Below are positions 8,642 to 15,653 of a stretch of DNA of 33,516 nt, in pieces. The position numbers were made by a program, and so were the translations under genes. The notes beneath the pieces were generated by a model. It was not told the DNA's origin and made no database searches. It saw only the letters and a program-made list of their open reading frames with translations. This DNA is from Candidatus Poribacteria bacterium. GTDB taxonomy: Bacteria; Poribacteria; WGA-4E; WGA-3G. The stretch's first letter is position 1. Every line of letters begins with the position of its first letter. The stretch covers positions 1-33,516 of the forward strand of contig JAJDXV010000116.1 in NCBI GenBank assembly GCA_022823085.1, given 5' to 3'.

Positions 8642-8671
8642 TTGACACGGACCGTCAGGATTCTATATAAT
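8642..8671 (+). promoter_or_regulatory. Perfect sigma70 promoter, probably the CRISPR leader promoter
   Basis: TTGACA (8642-8647) and TATAAT (8666-8671), both exact consensus, are 18 bases apart. No gene follows. If the MITE at 8682-8824 and one copy of its target duplication are removed, the -10 lies only 22 bases before the first CRISPR repeat, the place expected for the promoter of the precursor crRNA. Confidence 0.75.
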
Positions 8672-8681
8672 AGTTTTATGC

Positions 8682-8824
8682 CAGGGCCATTTAGTTTTAC
8701 ACATTTACTTTATCTATGTGAACACTCCTCCGCTGTAGGAGCGAGCTGTGCTCGCGATCTTGCGAAAAAACGTTAACGTCTGTCAATGAAAACCAAAATC
8801 GGGACCGAAAACTAAATACCTCTG
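8682..8824 (+). mobile_element. MITE-like element, family 2, copy 1, with a 10-bp target duplication
   Basis: The element starts with CAGGGCCATTTAGTTTTAC and ends with AAAACTAAATACCTCTG, which are inverted repeats. It is flanked by perfect 10-bp direct repeats AGTTTTATGC at 8672-8681 and 8825-8834. Its centre carries the hairpin GTAGGAGCGAGCTGTGCTCG (8735-8754). It is 143 bp with no coding region. Relatives lie at 17955-18095 and 18863-19006. A 10-bp duplication is within the range made by IS4-superfamily transposases, so mobilisation by such an enzyme is possible but not shown. Confidence 0.8.
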
Positions 8825-8846
8825 AGTTTTATGCTTTTTAGAGAGC

Positions 8847-9076
8847 CTTCTAATCGAACCAGTTTGGAATTGAAACTCGTCCAGCGCCACGTTGTTGCGT
8901 TGATGCGCTGAAGCTTCCAATCGAACCAGTTTGGAATTGAAACCGGATATTGTTTACCCGGAACTTTCGATTTCGTTGACTTCTAATCGAACCAGTTTGG
9001 AATTGAAACTTTTGCATGATACCAACGTCTGTTGATGATTTTGTTACTTCTAATCGAACCAGTTTGGAATTGAAAC
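8847..9076 (+). CRISPR. CRISPR array: 4 repeats of 30 bp, 3 spacers of 36-37 bp
   Basis: Repeats lie at 8847-8876, 8914-8943, 8980-9009 and 9047-9076. They begin CTTCTAATCGAACCAGTTTG and end GGAATTGAAAC; repeat 2 has one change (T to C at position 5), the others are identical. Spacers are 37, 36 and 37 bp and unrelated to each other. The repeat end gives an ATTGAAAC tag, as in many type I-B and type III systems, and so implies plus-strand transcription with the leader on the left. No cas gene is in the window. The region from 9077 to 9288 holds nothing recognisable. Confidence 0.93.
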
Positions 9077-9298
9077 GCGGGCATTGAAGGGCTAAGAATG
9101 TAAAGTAAATGGGGATCTAAGACAAAAAGAAAAGGACACAAATTATCTCCCGTTCTTCCCCTATTTCACCACATCCTCATGTTTTACTCAATATGACTTC
9201 ATTGTAAAAATGTCTGAAATGTCCGATTTTTAACTGAAAAGAAAAGATTCTCGATTGTGAGATTGAAACGCGAAAACTCGCTGATCGTAAAAAAAAGC

Positions 9299-9324
9299 TA
9301 AACTTTTTTCGTTGAATCGTATAT
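9299..9324 (+). promoter_or_regulatory. Sigma-28-like promoter motif, copy 0, before the sigma factor gene
   Basis: TAAACTTT (9299-9306) is followed by TCGTATAT (9317-9324), 14 bases after TAAA. The surrounding 36 bases (9289-9324) match about 25 of the 36 bases of the repeat at 10048-10083. The site is 75 bases before the ATG of the sigma factor, consistent with autoregulation. Sigma-28/sigma-D promoters have TAAA or TAAAGTTT and GCCGATAA or GCCGATAT at nearly this spacing. Confidence 0.55.
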
Positions 9325-9398
9325 AGGAACAATGCGTTAATAGGTTTGTGTTGAAAAATGTTTTCTGTCACCGATCTACCCTTGAAAGGAGATCAGTT

Positions 9399-10049
9399 AT
9401 GTTTTACGACAGGGGCCCTCATTATTCAGCGAAATGTCCGTTCTATATCGAACCCAACAACCCACTTTCAGCGGAAACATCTGTCAACCAGTGTGTGCGG
9501 TGTGCCACGCGTGGGGATTGCCGTTTAGAAGCCATGCGCGATGATTTCCGTCAGATTGCCTATCTCACGATTCTTGAAGAGGAACCGAAGTACGATCCGG
9601 CGCATCCCAGCGGTGCAAGTTTTATTACCTTTATGAAATCGCGTATCTGTGGCGCACTCTGGTCGGAACGGCGCAAAGAGATGAAATATACGCCGTATGT
9701 CTCCGATCCACCTTCAGAACCCGATACCCCTCCAAATCCGTTGCTCGCAGTATTGACGGCGGAAGCCTGCGCCTCGAAAAGTCTTGAAGATGAAGTCTGT
9801 GAAAGTATCGAAGTTGAAGAACTCCGGTCTTTTTTGCCGCAGATGCTCTCACGGCTTTCTGAGAAAGAGCAGCGCGTCATCGAACTGAAGTTTTTCAACG
9901 ACTGCTCGAGTCGAGACATCGCCAAGCAGCTCCGGGTCTCAGAAGGGCGTGTGAGTCAGTTGTTGAAAAGCGCGCTCGGAAAACTCCGCAAAGCGTATTT
10001 GAAAATGGGAGGTGAGTCGTCTGAAATCGAATCGGTCTATGCTCGCTAA
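9399..10049 (+). CDS. Sigma-70 family sigma factor (sigma-28-like) with an N-terminal cysteine cluster
   Basis: The ATG at 9399 is chosen because AAAGGAG precedes it; the protein is 216 residues. Residues 64-95 resemble region 2 of group 3 (sigma-28/SigB/SigF) factors, with Y-D-P-x-H-P-x-G-x-x-F and R-I-x-G-A-x-W-x-E-R-R. Residues 152-202 are region 4, with E-K-E-Q-R-V-I-E-L-K-F-F and a helix-turn-helix ending in S-E-G-R-V-S-Q. The first 45 residues carry Cys13, Cys32, Cys35 and Cys41, a possible metal or redox site that is unusual for this family. Three similar promoter motifs, one upstream of this gene and two downstream near secreted, membrane and STAS proteins, suggest a local regulon. 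Confidence 0.85.
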   Translation: MFYDRGPHYSAKCPFYIEPNNPLSAETSVNQCVRCATRGDCRLEAMRDDFRQIAYLTILEEEPKYDPAHPSGASFITFMKSRICGALWSERRKEMKYTPYVSDPPSEPDTPPNPLLAVLTAEACASKSLEDEVCESIEVEELRSFLPQMLSRLSEKEQRVIELKFFNDCSSRDIAKQLRVSEGRVSQLLKSALGKLRKAYLKMGGESSEIESVYAR

Positions 10050-10057
10050 AAAAGTGC

Positions 10058-10083
10058 TAAAGTTTTCACAGCGAGACGCATAT
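10058..10083 (+). promoter_or_regulatory. Sigma-28-like promoter motif, copy 1
   Basis: TAAAGTTT (10058-10065) and ACGCATAT (10076-10083) have the same spacing as the copies at 9299 and 11853. The wider 36-bp repeat (10048-10083) begins at the stop codon of the sigma factor gene and differs from the copy at 11843-11878 by one base. A hairpin terminator follows immediately, so a transcript starting here would have to pass it to reach the gene at 10189. Confidence 0.5.
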
Positions 10084-10086
10084 CTT

Positions 10087-10134
10087 AAAGGGAAGTTCAT
10101 TCGTGGCAAAACGCATCGATGAACTTCCCTTTTC
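10087..10134 (+). terminator. Rho-independent terminator after the sigma factor gene
   Basis: AAAGGGAAGTTCAT (10087-10100) pairs perfectly with ATGAACTTCCCTTT (10119-10132) across an 18-base loop and is followed by TTTTC. It separates the sigma gene from the next gene and also lies just after promoter-like copy 1, so it could act as an attenuator. Confidence 0.8.
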
Positions 10135-10188
10135 TAATGAGCAGCGACAAAATCGATCCGTTGACTTCTGATATAAAGGAGAACACCG

Positions 10189-10674
10189 ATGAAACGCTTT
10201 TTTGTTTTCACACTGATGGCACTTTTCGCGGCAACGTATTTCTTACTCCCCAACCCTAACGCTTACGGTTATGATTGGGATTTTGAAGATGAGACGCTAT
10301 TTGATGGGACCGTTTACGCCTCGATCTACATCACGACGGACTTTGATAACACCACTGAAACCGCCTCTGCCTATTTTTCTTTCTACGTTTCAAATGATGG
10401 TCCAGGCGGGGTGAAAATGTATTCCACTGCCACAATGGGGCTGTTTTGGAACGGTGGCTCGGTTACACCACCCCCCAAGAAAGATAGCGACATCGTCGGC
10501 GCAAATCGTACGGGGAGTATCTATGAAAACTTCGTGTTCAGCCTGAGAAACAAACGAAAAGGACGGGGGTCTATGTGGGCGAAGGGTGAATTGGATGTCA
10601 GACACATTCCGACGAATGTGAAGCGCTCGGTGGATCCTCCGGCACTCTCCGAGACTGTTTTTGAGATTCTTTAA
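10189..10674 (+). CDS. Secreted hypothetical protein, 161 residues
   Basis: The ATG follows AAAGGAGAACACCG. A signal peptide of about 27 residues ends in N-A-Y-G. The mature part starts acidic (Y-D-W-D-F-E-D-E) and alternates in a beta-rich pattern (Y-A-S-I-Y-I-T-T, A-S-A-Y-F-S-F-Y-V), with no cysteine. I do not recognise a family. It lies between the sigma factor and the TolB-like gene on the same strand, downstream of promoter motif copy 1, and may be a target of the sigma factor. Confidence 0.7.
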   Translation: MKRFFVFTLMALFAATYFLLPNPNAYGYDWDFEDETLFDGTVYASIYITTDFDNTTETASAYFSFYVSNDGPGGVKMYSTATMGLFWNGGSVTPPPKKDSDIVGANRTGSIYENFVFSLRNKRKGRGSMWAKGELDVRHIPTNVKRSVDPPALSETVFEIL

Positions 10675-10778
10675 GAGGCGGTCTCTAAAATAGACGCGTG
10701 GATACCACTCGCGGTGATGCGGTTCTTGCCCTCACCGCGGGTGCTTCCAAACCTCAACAGTCCATAAGGAGGCAGACA

Positions 10779-11843
10779 ATGAAGTGTCTAAAAACAACCG
10801 TTCTTTCAGGAACCCTCACATTTTTCTTCGCTGGCTGGCTGTTCTTGTTCGCGGGTGCGCCGGTTCCCGTTGACGCGAAAATCGTCTTTACGGTTGAGGG
10901 TGATATTTTCGTGATGAACGATGACGGCTCCCGCAGACGGAGGCTCACGCAGAACAACACGACGTTTGACAACGAGCCGCGCTGGTCGCCGGATGGCAGA
11001 AAAATCGCCTTTACCCGATACATGGATAAGACGAAAAGCCAAACCTCGTCAGAGCTGTTCCTCATGAACGCAGACGGCACAAAAACGCAACGTCTCACCC
11101 ATAACAACGCCAGCGATGTTGGTTCGTCTTGGTCACCCGATGGTAGACAGATCGCCTTTACGAGTACCCGAAGTGGTACCTGGGAAGTGCACATCATAGA
11201 CGTGGCAACGCGCCTCGTCACACAGATCACATCAAGAGGCGGGAATGATGGCCCTTCCGCGTCGCCAGACTGGTCGCCCGATGGCACACAGATCGTTTTT
11301 GAGCGGTTTATCGTCATCCGTAACGGGATGGCCGGGATCGACCCGAAAACAATCTATGTGATGGATGCCGATGGGCAGCACCAACGCAGAGTTCTTCCAG
11401 ATCCGCCGCTGGATGGCCCGCCGACTTTTAGATACTTTCCACGGTGGTCGGCAGATGGACAACGCATCCTCTTTGATGAATCTAAATGGTTTCGCGATGG
11501 AGATGTCAATAGTGTCATCGTTCAACCGCTCGGTGGCAGGAAAAAGGAGATAACCGATATTAGTGACCGACTCGGCAACAATTTTATTATTGGAGGTACA
11601 AGTTGGATGGAGAATGACCGTGCGATACTTTTCTCACTCAAGCTCATGGATAAACCCTCCGCTAATTATGACCTCTATCGCTATACGTTTGAGGCGCGAG
11701 GACTTCGACGGTTGCCAAGCACGCCGAGTGATGAGGAGTGCCCCGACTGGACAGAAGGGGCGTTGTCGGTTTCACCGCACGGAAAGTTGGCAACGCAGTG
11801 GGCGGAGGTAAAGACCGATGGCATCAACGGACACCGGCACTGA
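10779..11843 (+). CDS. Exported TolB-like beta-propeller (PD40 repeats)
   Basis: The ATG at 10779 is chosen for its AAGGAGG ribosome site and the signal peptide that follows (to about A-P-V-P-V-D-A). The 354-residue protein has repeated W-S-P-D-G-x-x-I-A-F-T and L-F-L-M-N-A-D-G-T-x-x-x-R-L-T motifs, typical of WD40-like PD40 repeats in TolB-type propellers; about five to six blades are visible. TolB itself is periplasmic and works in the Tol-Pal system, but no tol or pal neighbours are present, so the role here is open. The last residues and stop run into the 36-bp repeat containing promoter motif copy 2. Confidence 0.8.
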   Translation: MKCLKTTVLSGTLTFFFAGWLFLFAGAPVPVDAKIVFTVEGDIFVMNDDGSRRRRLTQNNTTFDNEPRWSPDGRKIAFTRYMDKTKSQTSSELFLMNADGTKTQRLTHNNASDVGSSWSPDGRQIAFTSTRSGTWEVHIIDVATRLVTQITSRGGNDGPSASPDWSPDGTQIVFERFIVIRNGMAGIDPKTIYVMDADGQHQRRVLPDPPLDGPPTFRYFPRWSADGQRILFDESKWFRDGDVNSVIVQPLGGRKKEITDISDRLGNNFIIGGTSWMENDRAILFSLKLMDKPSANYDLYRYTFEARGLRRLPSTPSDEECPDWTEGALSVSPHGKLATQWAEVKTDGINGHRH

Positions 11844-11852
11844 AAAAAGTGC

Positions 11853-11878
11853 TAAAGTTTTCTCAGCGAGACGCATAT
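11853..11878 (+). promoter_or_regulatory. Sigma-28-like promoter motif, copy 2
   Basis: TAAAGTTT (11853-11860) and ACGCATAT (11871-11878) repeat the motif at the same spacing, inside a 36-bp repeat (11843-11878) almost identical to that at 10048-10083. The ATG of the membrane protein gene at 11942 lies 63 bases downstream. A TATAAT (11876-11881) overlaps the -10 part, so a sigma70 reading is possible, though no good -35 accompanies it. Confidence 0.6.
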
Positions 11879-11941
11879 AATCAGCATGACCGAAAAGTGA
11901 TCTGTTTTTTCATTGTGACGATAAAGTTTGGAGGTTCCGAG

Positions 11942-12703
11942 ATGTTCCATAACATGCTCTCCAGCCGTGCGATCCAAATCGGCATTGCTTTCTTTGTGTT
12001 CGTTGTTGGTGGGAGTCTACTGTATAGTTGGCATGCCTATGAGACGACGAAAGCCGAACTCACTGAGATACCGCCGTTTCAAGAGCGGGCGGAATCTCTC
12101 AACGCCGCACGGGCCGCCCCTGTTGACGTGGCACCCCCCGGAGACGTTCTCCCGACACCCGAAGACACGGAGCCACAGAGGTATCAGGCGACAGATGACA
12201 GCGAGTCTTTTGACGAGAGAGAGACGTTCTCCCTTGATGCGTTATTTGCCGAAGCACTGCCTGCGGATGTGCCCGAACCCACCGATGCGTTCCTCACAGA
12301 GACACCCCTCTCGCCGAACGGTTTTGGACCGCTTCCGGCGGTGCCGAGCGATTATCCGAATCAAAATGTGTGGTCTGAAGAACGTCTCGCCCGGATCACT
12401 CCCGAACATGAGTTATTATCCCGCGTCCGTATCGAACTCTGGAATCAAGGCGTTCGGACAGAAGGTGCCGTGTATCGGACGGATTATGGACGGATTTATC
12501 CCACCACAGATGATGTCGTTTATATCCAGTGGAATGATGCACCAGCGGCGGATGGGGAGATGTATGTCGTCAATATGTTAGGCACACCCAAAACGATAAA
12601 CGCTTATGAGGAAGATATTTATAGGGGTATCTTCCGCCCGCATCTGACGATCTATGAATACCCAGATGGCGGTATTGATCCCTATACGTTCCTCGGATTA
12701 TAG
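11942..12703 (+). CDS. Membrane-anchored protein with a GIDPYTFL C-terminal domain
   Basis: The ATG at 11942 follows GGAGGTTCCGAG. The 253-residue protein has an N-terminal membrane anchor (I-G-I-A-F-F-V-F-V-V-G-G-S-L-L-Y), an acidic, proline-rich linker to about residue 135, then a compact domain with R-I-E-L-W-N-Q-G, Y-G-R-I-Y-P and a final G-I-D-P-Y-T-F-L. The minus-strand gene at 15653-16402 has the same plan and ending, so this is a two-member family here; I do not recognise it elsewhere. It is followed 17 bases later by the STAS gene, probably one operon under promoter motif copy 2. Confidence 0.78.
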   Translation: MFHNMLSSRAIQIGIAFFVFVVGGSLLYSWHAYETTKAELTEIPPFQERAESLNAARAAPVDVAPPGDVLPTPEDTEPQRYQATDDSESFDERETFSLDALFAEALPADVPEPTDAFLTETPLSPNGFGPLPAVPSDYPNQNVWSEERLARITPEHELLSRVRIELWNQGVRTEGAVYRTDYGRIYPTTDDVVYIQWNDAPAADGEMYVVNMLGTPKTINAYEEDIYRGIFRPHLTIYEYPDGGIDPYTFLGL

Positions 12704-12720
12704 AGGAAAGGAGAACTCAA

Positions 12721-13110
12721 ATGGAAATGACACTCACACTCGAAAACGGTATCCCGATTTTGCAACCGCATGGTAAAATTACGGGGAGGGCGGTCTCAGA
12801 ATTCCGCGACAGATTGGGCTTGTGGATCGATGATACCAACACGCCGTCTCTGCTCATCGATTTCGCTGATGTTCAGAAACTCGATTCTTCGGCGTTGGGT
12901 GTGCTGGTGAATGCACACGTTCTGGCACACCATCATGATACAGAGATCGGACTCATCAATGTTTCAAAACGGATCAATAACTTGATTGTGCTCACACGGC
13001 TGGTGAAAGTGTTTCAATGTTTTCAGGATGCCGAGGCGGCGATCGCAACGTTTACGCCACGAAAGTTTTCGGGGGCGATTGTCAAACACCTCCCGACAAC
13101 ACCGCCGTAG
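12721..13110 (+). CDS. STAS-domain protein, anti-sigma-factor antagonist type
   Basis: The ATG follows AAAGGAGAACTCAA. Residues about 1-110 have the STAS pattern: G-I-P-I-L-Q-P-H-G-K-I-T-G near the start, then L-L-I-D-F-A-D-V-Q-K-L-D-S-S-A-L-G with Ser56/Ser57 at the usual phosphorylation position of SpoIIAA/RsbV proteins. In that family the unphosphorylated protein binds an anti-sigma kinase and frees the sigma factor. No RsbW-like kinase is in the window, so the partner must be elsewhere or different. Its position in the sigma-28-like locus supports a link with that factor, by inference. A terminator follows. Confidence 0.82.
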   Translation: MEMTLTLENGIPILQPHGKITGRAVSEFRDRLGLWIDDTNTPSLLIDFADVQKLDSSALGVLVNAHVLAHHHDTEIGLINVSKRINNLIVLTRLVKVFQCFQDAEAAIATFTPRKFSGAIVKHLPTTPP

Positions 13111-13178
13111 CCAGGGACGGAACAGCACTGTATGAACATCGAGGGGGCCCCAGATAGAACACAAACCTACCCCTCGGA

Positions 13179-13212
13179 AAACTCGGGTGCTTTCGGGCAT
13201 CCGAGTTTTTTT
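13179..13212 (+). terminator. Rho-independent terminator after the STAS gene
   Basis: AAACTCGGGTGC (13179-13190) pairs with GCATCCGAGTTT (13197-13208), with one G-T pair, around a 6-base loop and runs into a stretch of seven T. Confidence 0.8.
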
Positions 13213-13286
13213 CTTGATCGTTTCTTTTTGACAAAACGGCTATCAATGCATTCCGGGCTGCTTCGTTAATAGGTAGGCGTTGGCTG

Positions 13287-14456
13287 TCAGGACAGCAACA
13301 ACTTTTCGATGATCGGTTGAAACACGGTTTTGAATTTCAATAAAGATTCAACATGCCAGTCTCTGATGGCTTCTAATTCGTCCGCGGATGCTTCAATGTC
13401 TCCAGGACGCGACATTGAGATATGGGAATACGTTTTTTCCGAACCCCGTTCCCATGAAAGTGGAAGATTGAAATGCGAGGCGATTTCTCCGTCGTGCGCC
13501 TCAAGGCTATCAAAGAATGTTAATCTCTCGGCCTTTTTGAAACCTTTTTCATCAATTTGAACATAGACAGCCGTTTGACCACCTTTACGGAACCACGCGC
13601 CATACGTTATTCCTGGAATCCCCGACGCAAAGTAATGATAATTGTCGCCATTCACGCGGCGGGGCGTGGTAAAGGCATGTTCTTTGCGAAGTTCATCAAT
13701 CAGCGATTGAAAGTAGATTTTGTATTTTTCGGATTTCCGGCTTTTGGCTTCTGAACTATCGTCGCTCCAGGACTCTAAGAGACGCTTGCGGATTTTTTTT
13801 GCCCCTTCTTCGTTTCTACTTTCGGTGCGTGTCGTATACGTGGGGTCCCCGTGAATGATAAAATCATAAATCTCTAACACTTCTTCGGGATTCGTCATAA
13901 ATATTTCGTCGCCTAGCGCATCTATCTGCTGATCCCGTAGCCTGAGAATTCTGTGTATCGCGCCTTCCAAGTCAACACATTCATTTGTTCTAAATAGGAG
14001 TGGAATCTTTGGTGGGTCTACGATAGCCTTCCTCGCTTGTCTTTCAATATATTTTCTAATGCTCTTTATCGTCCCGCCGCTGGTGCGACCAATTGTACAT
14101 GGAAACTGAGAATCCCCTTGCTTTTTTTGGATCGTGAGATAATAACAATACACCCAATCCTCGCCGGTTCCAAAAACACGTTCATCATCTTTAGGAAATA
14201 TAAAGTTCCCTCCAATCAACTCGACTGCATGCCCCGACTGGCGTAAATGAGAGAGTGCCCGCCGAACAACGCGACCCGGGTCGTCGGTCGGCAAGCCCCC
14301 ATTTTTGACGTGTTTTTCCTCGACAAATGACACCAAACTTTTTATAGAATGACCTGTTTCTATAATTTTATCTGGTGTGATACACGTTTTTAGAAAATCC
14401 ATCGCAGCGATGATTGACAAAGATTCGTCGGCATATTTATAGCCTTGACTCATCAT
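13287..14456 (-). CDS. Winged-helix / GIY-YIG-like (T5orf172) / DUF4268-like protein
   Basis: The start at 14456 (or the next ATG at 14453) is preferred over 14498 because AAAGGAAA precedes it; the protein is then 389 residues. Residues 1-88 look like a helical or winged-helix region. Residues 100-195 resemble the T5orf172 branch of GIY-YIG nucleases: V-Y-C-Y-Y-L (102-107) for GIY, T-I-G-R-T (121-125) for YIG, His168 and Glu184 in place. Residues about 245-388 resemble DUF4268 (F-x-S-L-I-D-E-L-R, L-P-L-S-W-E-R-G, R-P-G-D-I-E). It overlaps the end of the DUF4268-like gene upstream by 20 bases, so the two are coupled. A DNA-cutting defence or repair role is an inference. Confidence 0.62.
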   Translation of the reverse strand: MMSQGYKYADESLSIIAAMDFLKTCITPDKIIETGHSIKSLVSFVEEKHVKNGGLPTDDPGRVVRRALSHLRQSGHAVELIGGNFIFPKDDERVFGTGEDWVYCYYLTIQKKQGDSQFPCTIGRTSGGTIKSIRKYIERQARKAIVDPPKIPLLFRTNECVDLEGAIHRILRLRDQQIDALGDEIFMTNPEEVLEIYDFIIHGDPTYTTRTESRNEEGAKKIRKRLLESWSDDSSEAKSRKSEKYKIYFQSLIDELRKEHAFTTPRRVNGDNYHYFASGIPGITYGAWFRKGGQTAVYVQIDEKGFKKAERLTFFDSLEAHDGEIASHFNLPLSWERGSEKTYSHISMSRPGDIEASADELEAIRDWHVESLLKFKTVFQPIIEKLLLS

Positions 14457-14895
14457 ATTTTCCTTTAAGTTTTTCAATCCGAGGGCGGAAGACTTCAACT
14501 AATTTTTCAAACTTCATGGCTAACCATTGATGTTGAACCGACCAGTCTGTTCTATCGGTAACGTCGCAGTCTTTTAATTCTACATATATCTGTTTTTCTG
14601 CTGCCTGTATCCAGCAATAAAATTTTTCACCGAGTTCATTTTCAATCTCTGTCTGTTGTTCTATCAATGAATTAAAAAAGTCTTGTGCAGACCCTTTCAT
14701 GACAAAGGCAGCGCGGATAGTTGGAGGTCTAACGCGTTGAATAGCTCTTATGTAGCATCCTGTTATCCCCATGTGAAAGTCTCTATAGTGGGAATCATAG
14801 ATGCTTGGTATTTTTAGACCCAATTGATCCGATGGTAATGCCTGAAAAAATGCAGCCCAATAGAGTTCATTCTGTTTTTGTCCGGTATTATTCAT
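14437..14895 (-). CDS. Stand-alone DUF4268-like protein
   Basis: The ATG at 14895 follows AAAGGAGAACAAG. The 152 residues fit the DUF4268 pattern: Y-W-A-A-F-F-Q-A-L at the start, a central beta region, F-F-N-S-L-I-E-Q-Q-T-E-I-E-N-E-L-G-E, and a closing W-L-A-M-K-F-E-K-L-V-E-V-F helix. The C-terminal domain of the next gene (13287-14456) has the same order of motifs, so the two genes carry related domains. The gene overlaps both neighbours by a few bases, indicating a tightly coupled operon. Confidence 0.6.
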   Translation of the reverse strand: MNNTGQKQNELYWAAFFQALPSDQLGLKIPSIYDSHYRDFHMGITGCYIRAIQRVRPPTIRAAFVMKGSAQDFFNSLIEQQTEIENELGEKFYCWIQAAEKQIYVELKDCDVTDRTDWSVQHQWLAMKFEKLVEVFRPRIEKLKGKYDESRL

Positions 14896-15133
14896 CTTGT
14901 TCTCCTTTTGTCGTTGCTAATATGGCTACCTCACTGGCTAATTCTGATATTGCGAGTGCAACACAAACAACGCCTTCCGCCATATTATCCGCACTCCATT
15001 TCCCACCAGGAGCATGAACAAAAAGCCTGCTGGCAATTTGTTCTAAAGCGTCTGCCTGCTTTTCATGGGCTATGACTTCTCGTTCATACAAGTCTAACCT
15101 GCGTTTTTCAGTCGTTCCTGTTTTTGTAGACAT
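14888..15133 (-). CDS. Small helical protein leading the DUF4268/GIY-YIG cassette
   Basis: The ATG at 15133 is chosen over 15187 because GAGAT lies just upstream. The 81-residue protein begins with a charged coiled-coil-like helix (L-Y-E-R-E-V-I-A-H-E-K-Q-A-D-A-L-E-Q-I) and continues with an A-P-G-G-K-W-S segment and a hydrophobic helix (V-V-C-V-A-L-A-I-S-E-L-A). I do not recognise a family. Its stop overlaps the next start by 8 bases, so it is translated together with the DUF4268-like gene. Confidence 0.6.
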   Translation of the reverse strand: MSTKTGTTEKRRLDLYEREVIAHEKQADALEQIASRLFVHAPGGKWSADNMAEGVVCVALAISELASEVAILATTKGEQDE

Positions 15134-15226
15134 TTTTATCTCTATGTATGAGATACCCGACTTATAGATAATACCTGACGCTGCCATTTTCGACGTTCAT
15201 TACTAAAATATTCGGTGGGATCAGAA

Positions 15227-15254
15227 AGGTGGCAGATCGGGAAATCTACCACCT
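15227..15254 (-). terminator. Hairpin after the small secreted gene, possible terminator
   Basis: AGGTGGCAGAT (15227-15237) and ATCTACCACCT (15244-15254) form an 11-bp stem with one wobble pair around a 6-base loop. It lies 18 bases beyond the stop of the gene at 15273. The T-run on the minus strand is short, so the terminator role is moderate. Confidence 0.5.
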
Positions 15255-15272
15255 GTTGATTTACCAATTCAT

Positions 15273-15653
15273 TTAATCGGCACCCGCCTCAGCCCAGTCA
15301 TAATCCTGATCGCCTTGACCATCATAGAAACGTCCGCCAACGGAAGCCGTCACCGTCGCATGAATGAATTCGTCAACATGCTTTTGCGTCGTTGCGTCCG
15401 CCGATCCCCGAAATCTTCGAGATTTCGGTTTTGAGACAATGCCGCTCGTATGTATACTGTAGCCGCCGAGCTGAATGCCAGCAGCGTTTATCATGCCTAA
15501 TACATACGTTTCGACACCATCATCATCTTCAGTTGTCCACGCGTTGCAATAGGCATCGACATACTTTCCAGGATCGTTGATGTGATGCGCATCAATAACC
15601 ATTGTAATAGTGCACAAGAGAATTATCAAAAATAGAACAGATAAGATTTTCAT
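15273..15653 (-). CDS. Small secreted protein coupled to the GIDPYTFL paralogue
   Basis: The 126-residue protein starts with a signal peptide (I-L-S-V-L-F-L-I-I-L-L-C, cleavage near V-I-D-A-H-H). The mature part is polar, with two motifs (D-D-D-G-V-E-T-Y and G-R-F-Y-D-G-Q-G-D-Q-D-Y-D) and one cysteine. I do not recognise it. Its ATG overlaps the stop of the upstream gene in a TAATG junction, so it is translationally coupled to the GIDPYTFL protein. The plus-strand GIDPYTFL locus also has a small secreted protein nearby (10189), perhaps a parallel arrangement. Confidence 0.7.
   Translation of the reverse strand: MKILSVLFLIILLCTITMVIDAHHINDPGKYVDAYCNAWTTEDDDGVETYVLGMINAAGIQLGGYSIHTSGIVSKPKSRRFRGSADATTQKHVDEFIHATVTASVGGRFYDGQGDQDYDWAEAGAD

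Noticed and set aside
9255..9272. GATTGAAACGCG resembling a CRISPR repeat end
   Set aside because: Only about 11 bases agree with the repeat end; upstream bases do not match, so it is not counted as a repeat.
11738..11941. Upstream extension of the GIDPYTFL gene
   Set aside because: It overlaps the TolB-like gene and the promoter repeat; the ATG at 11942 has the ribosome site and membrane anchor.
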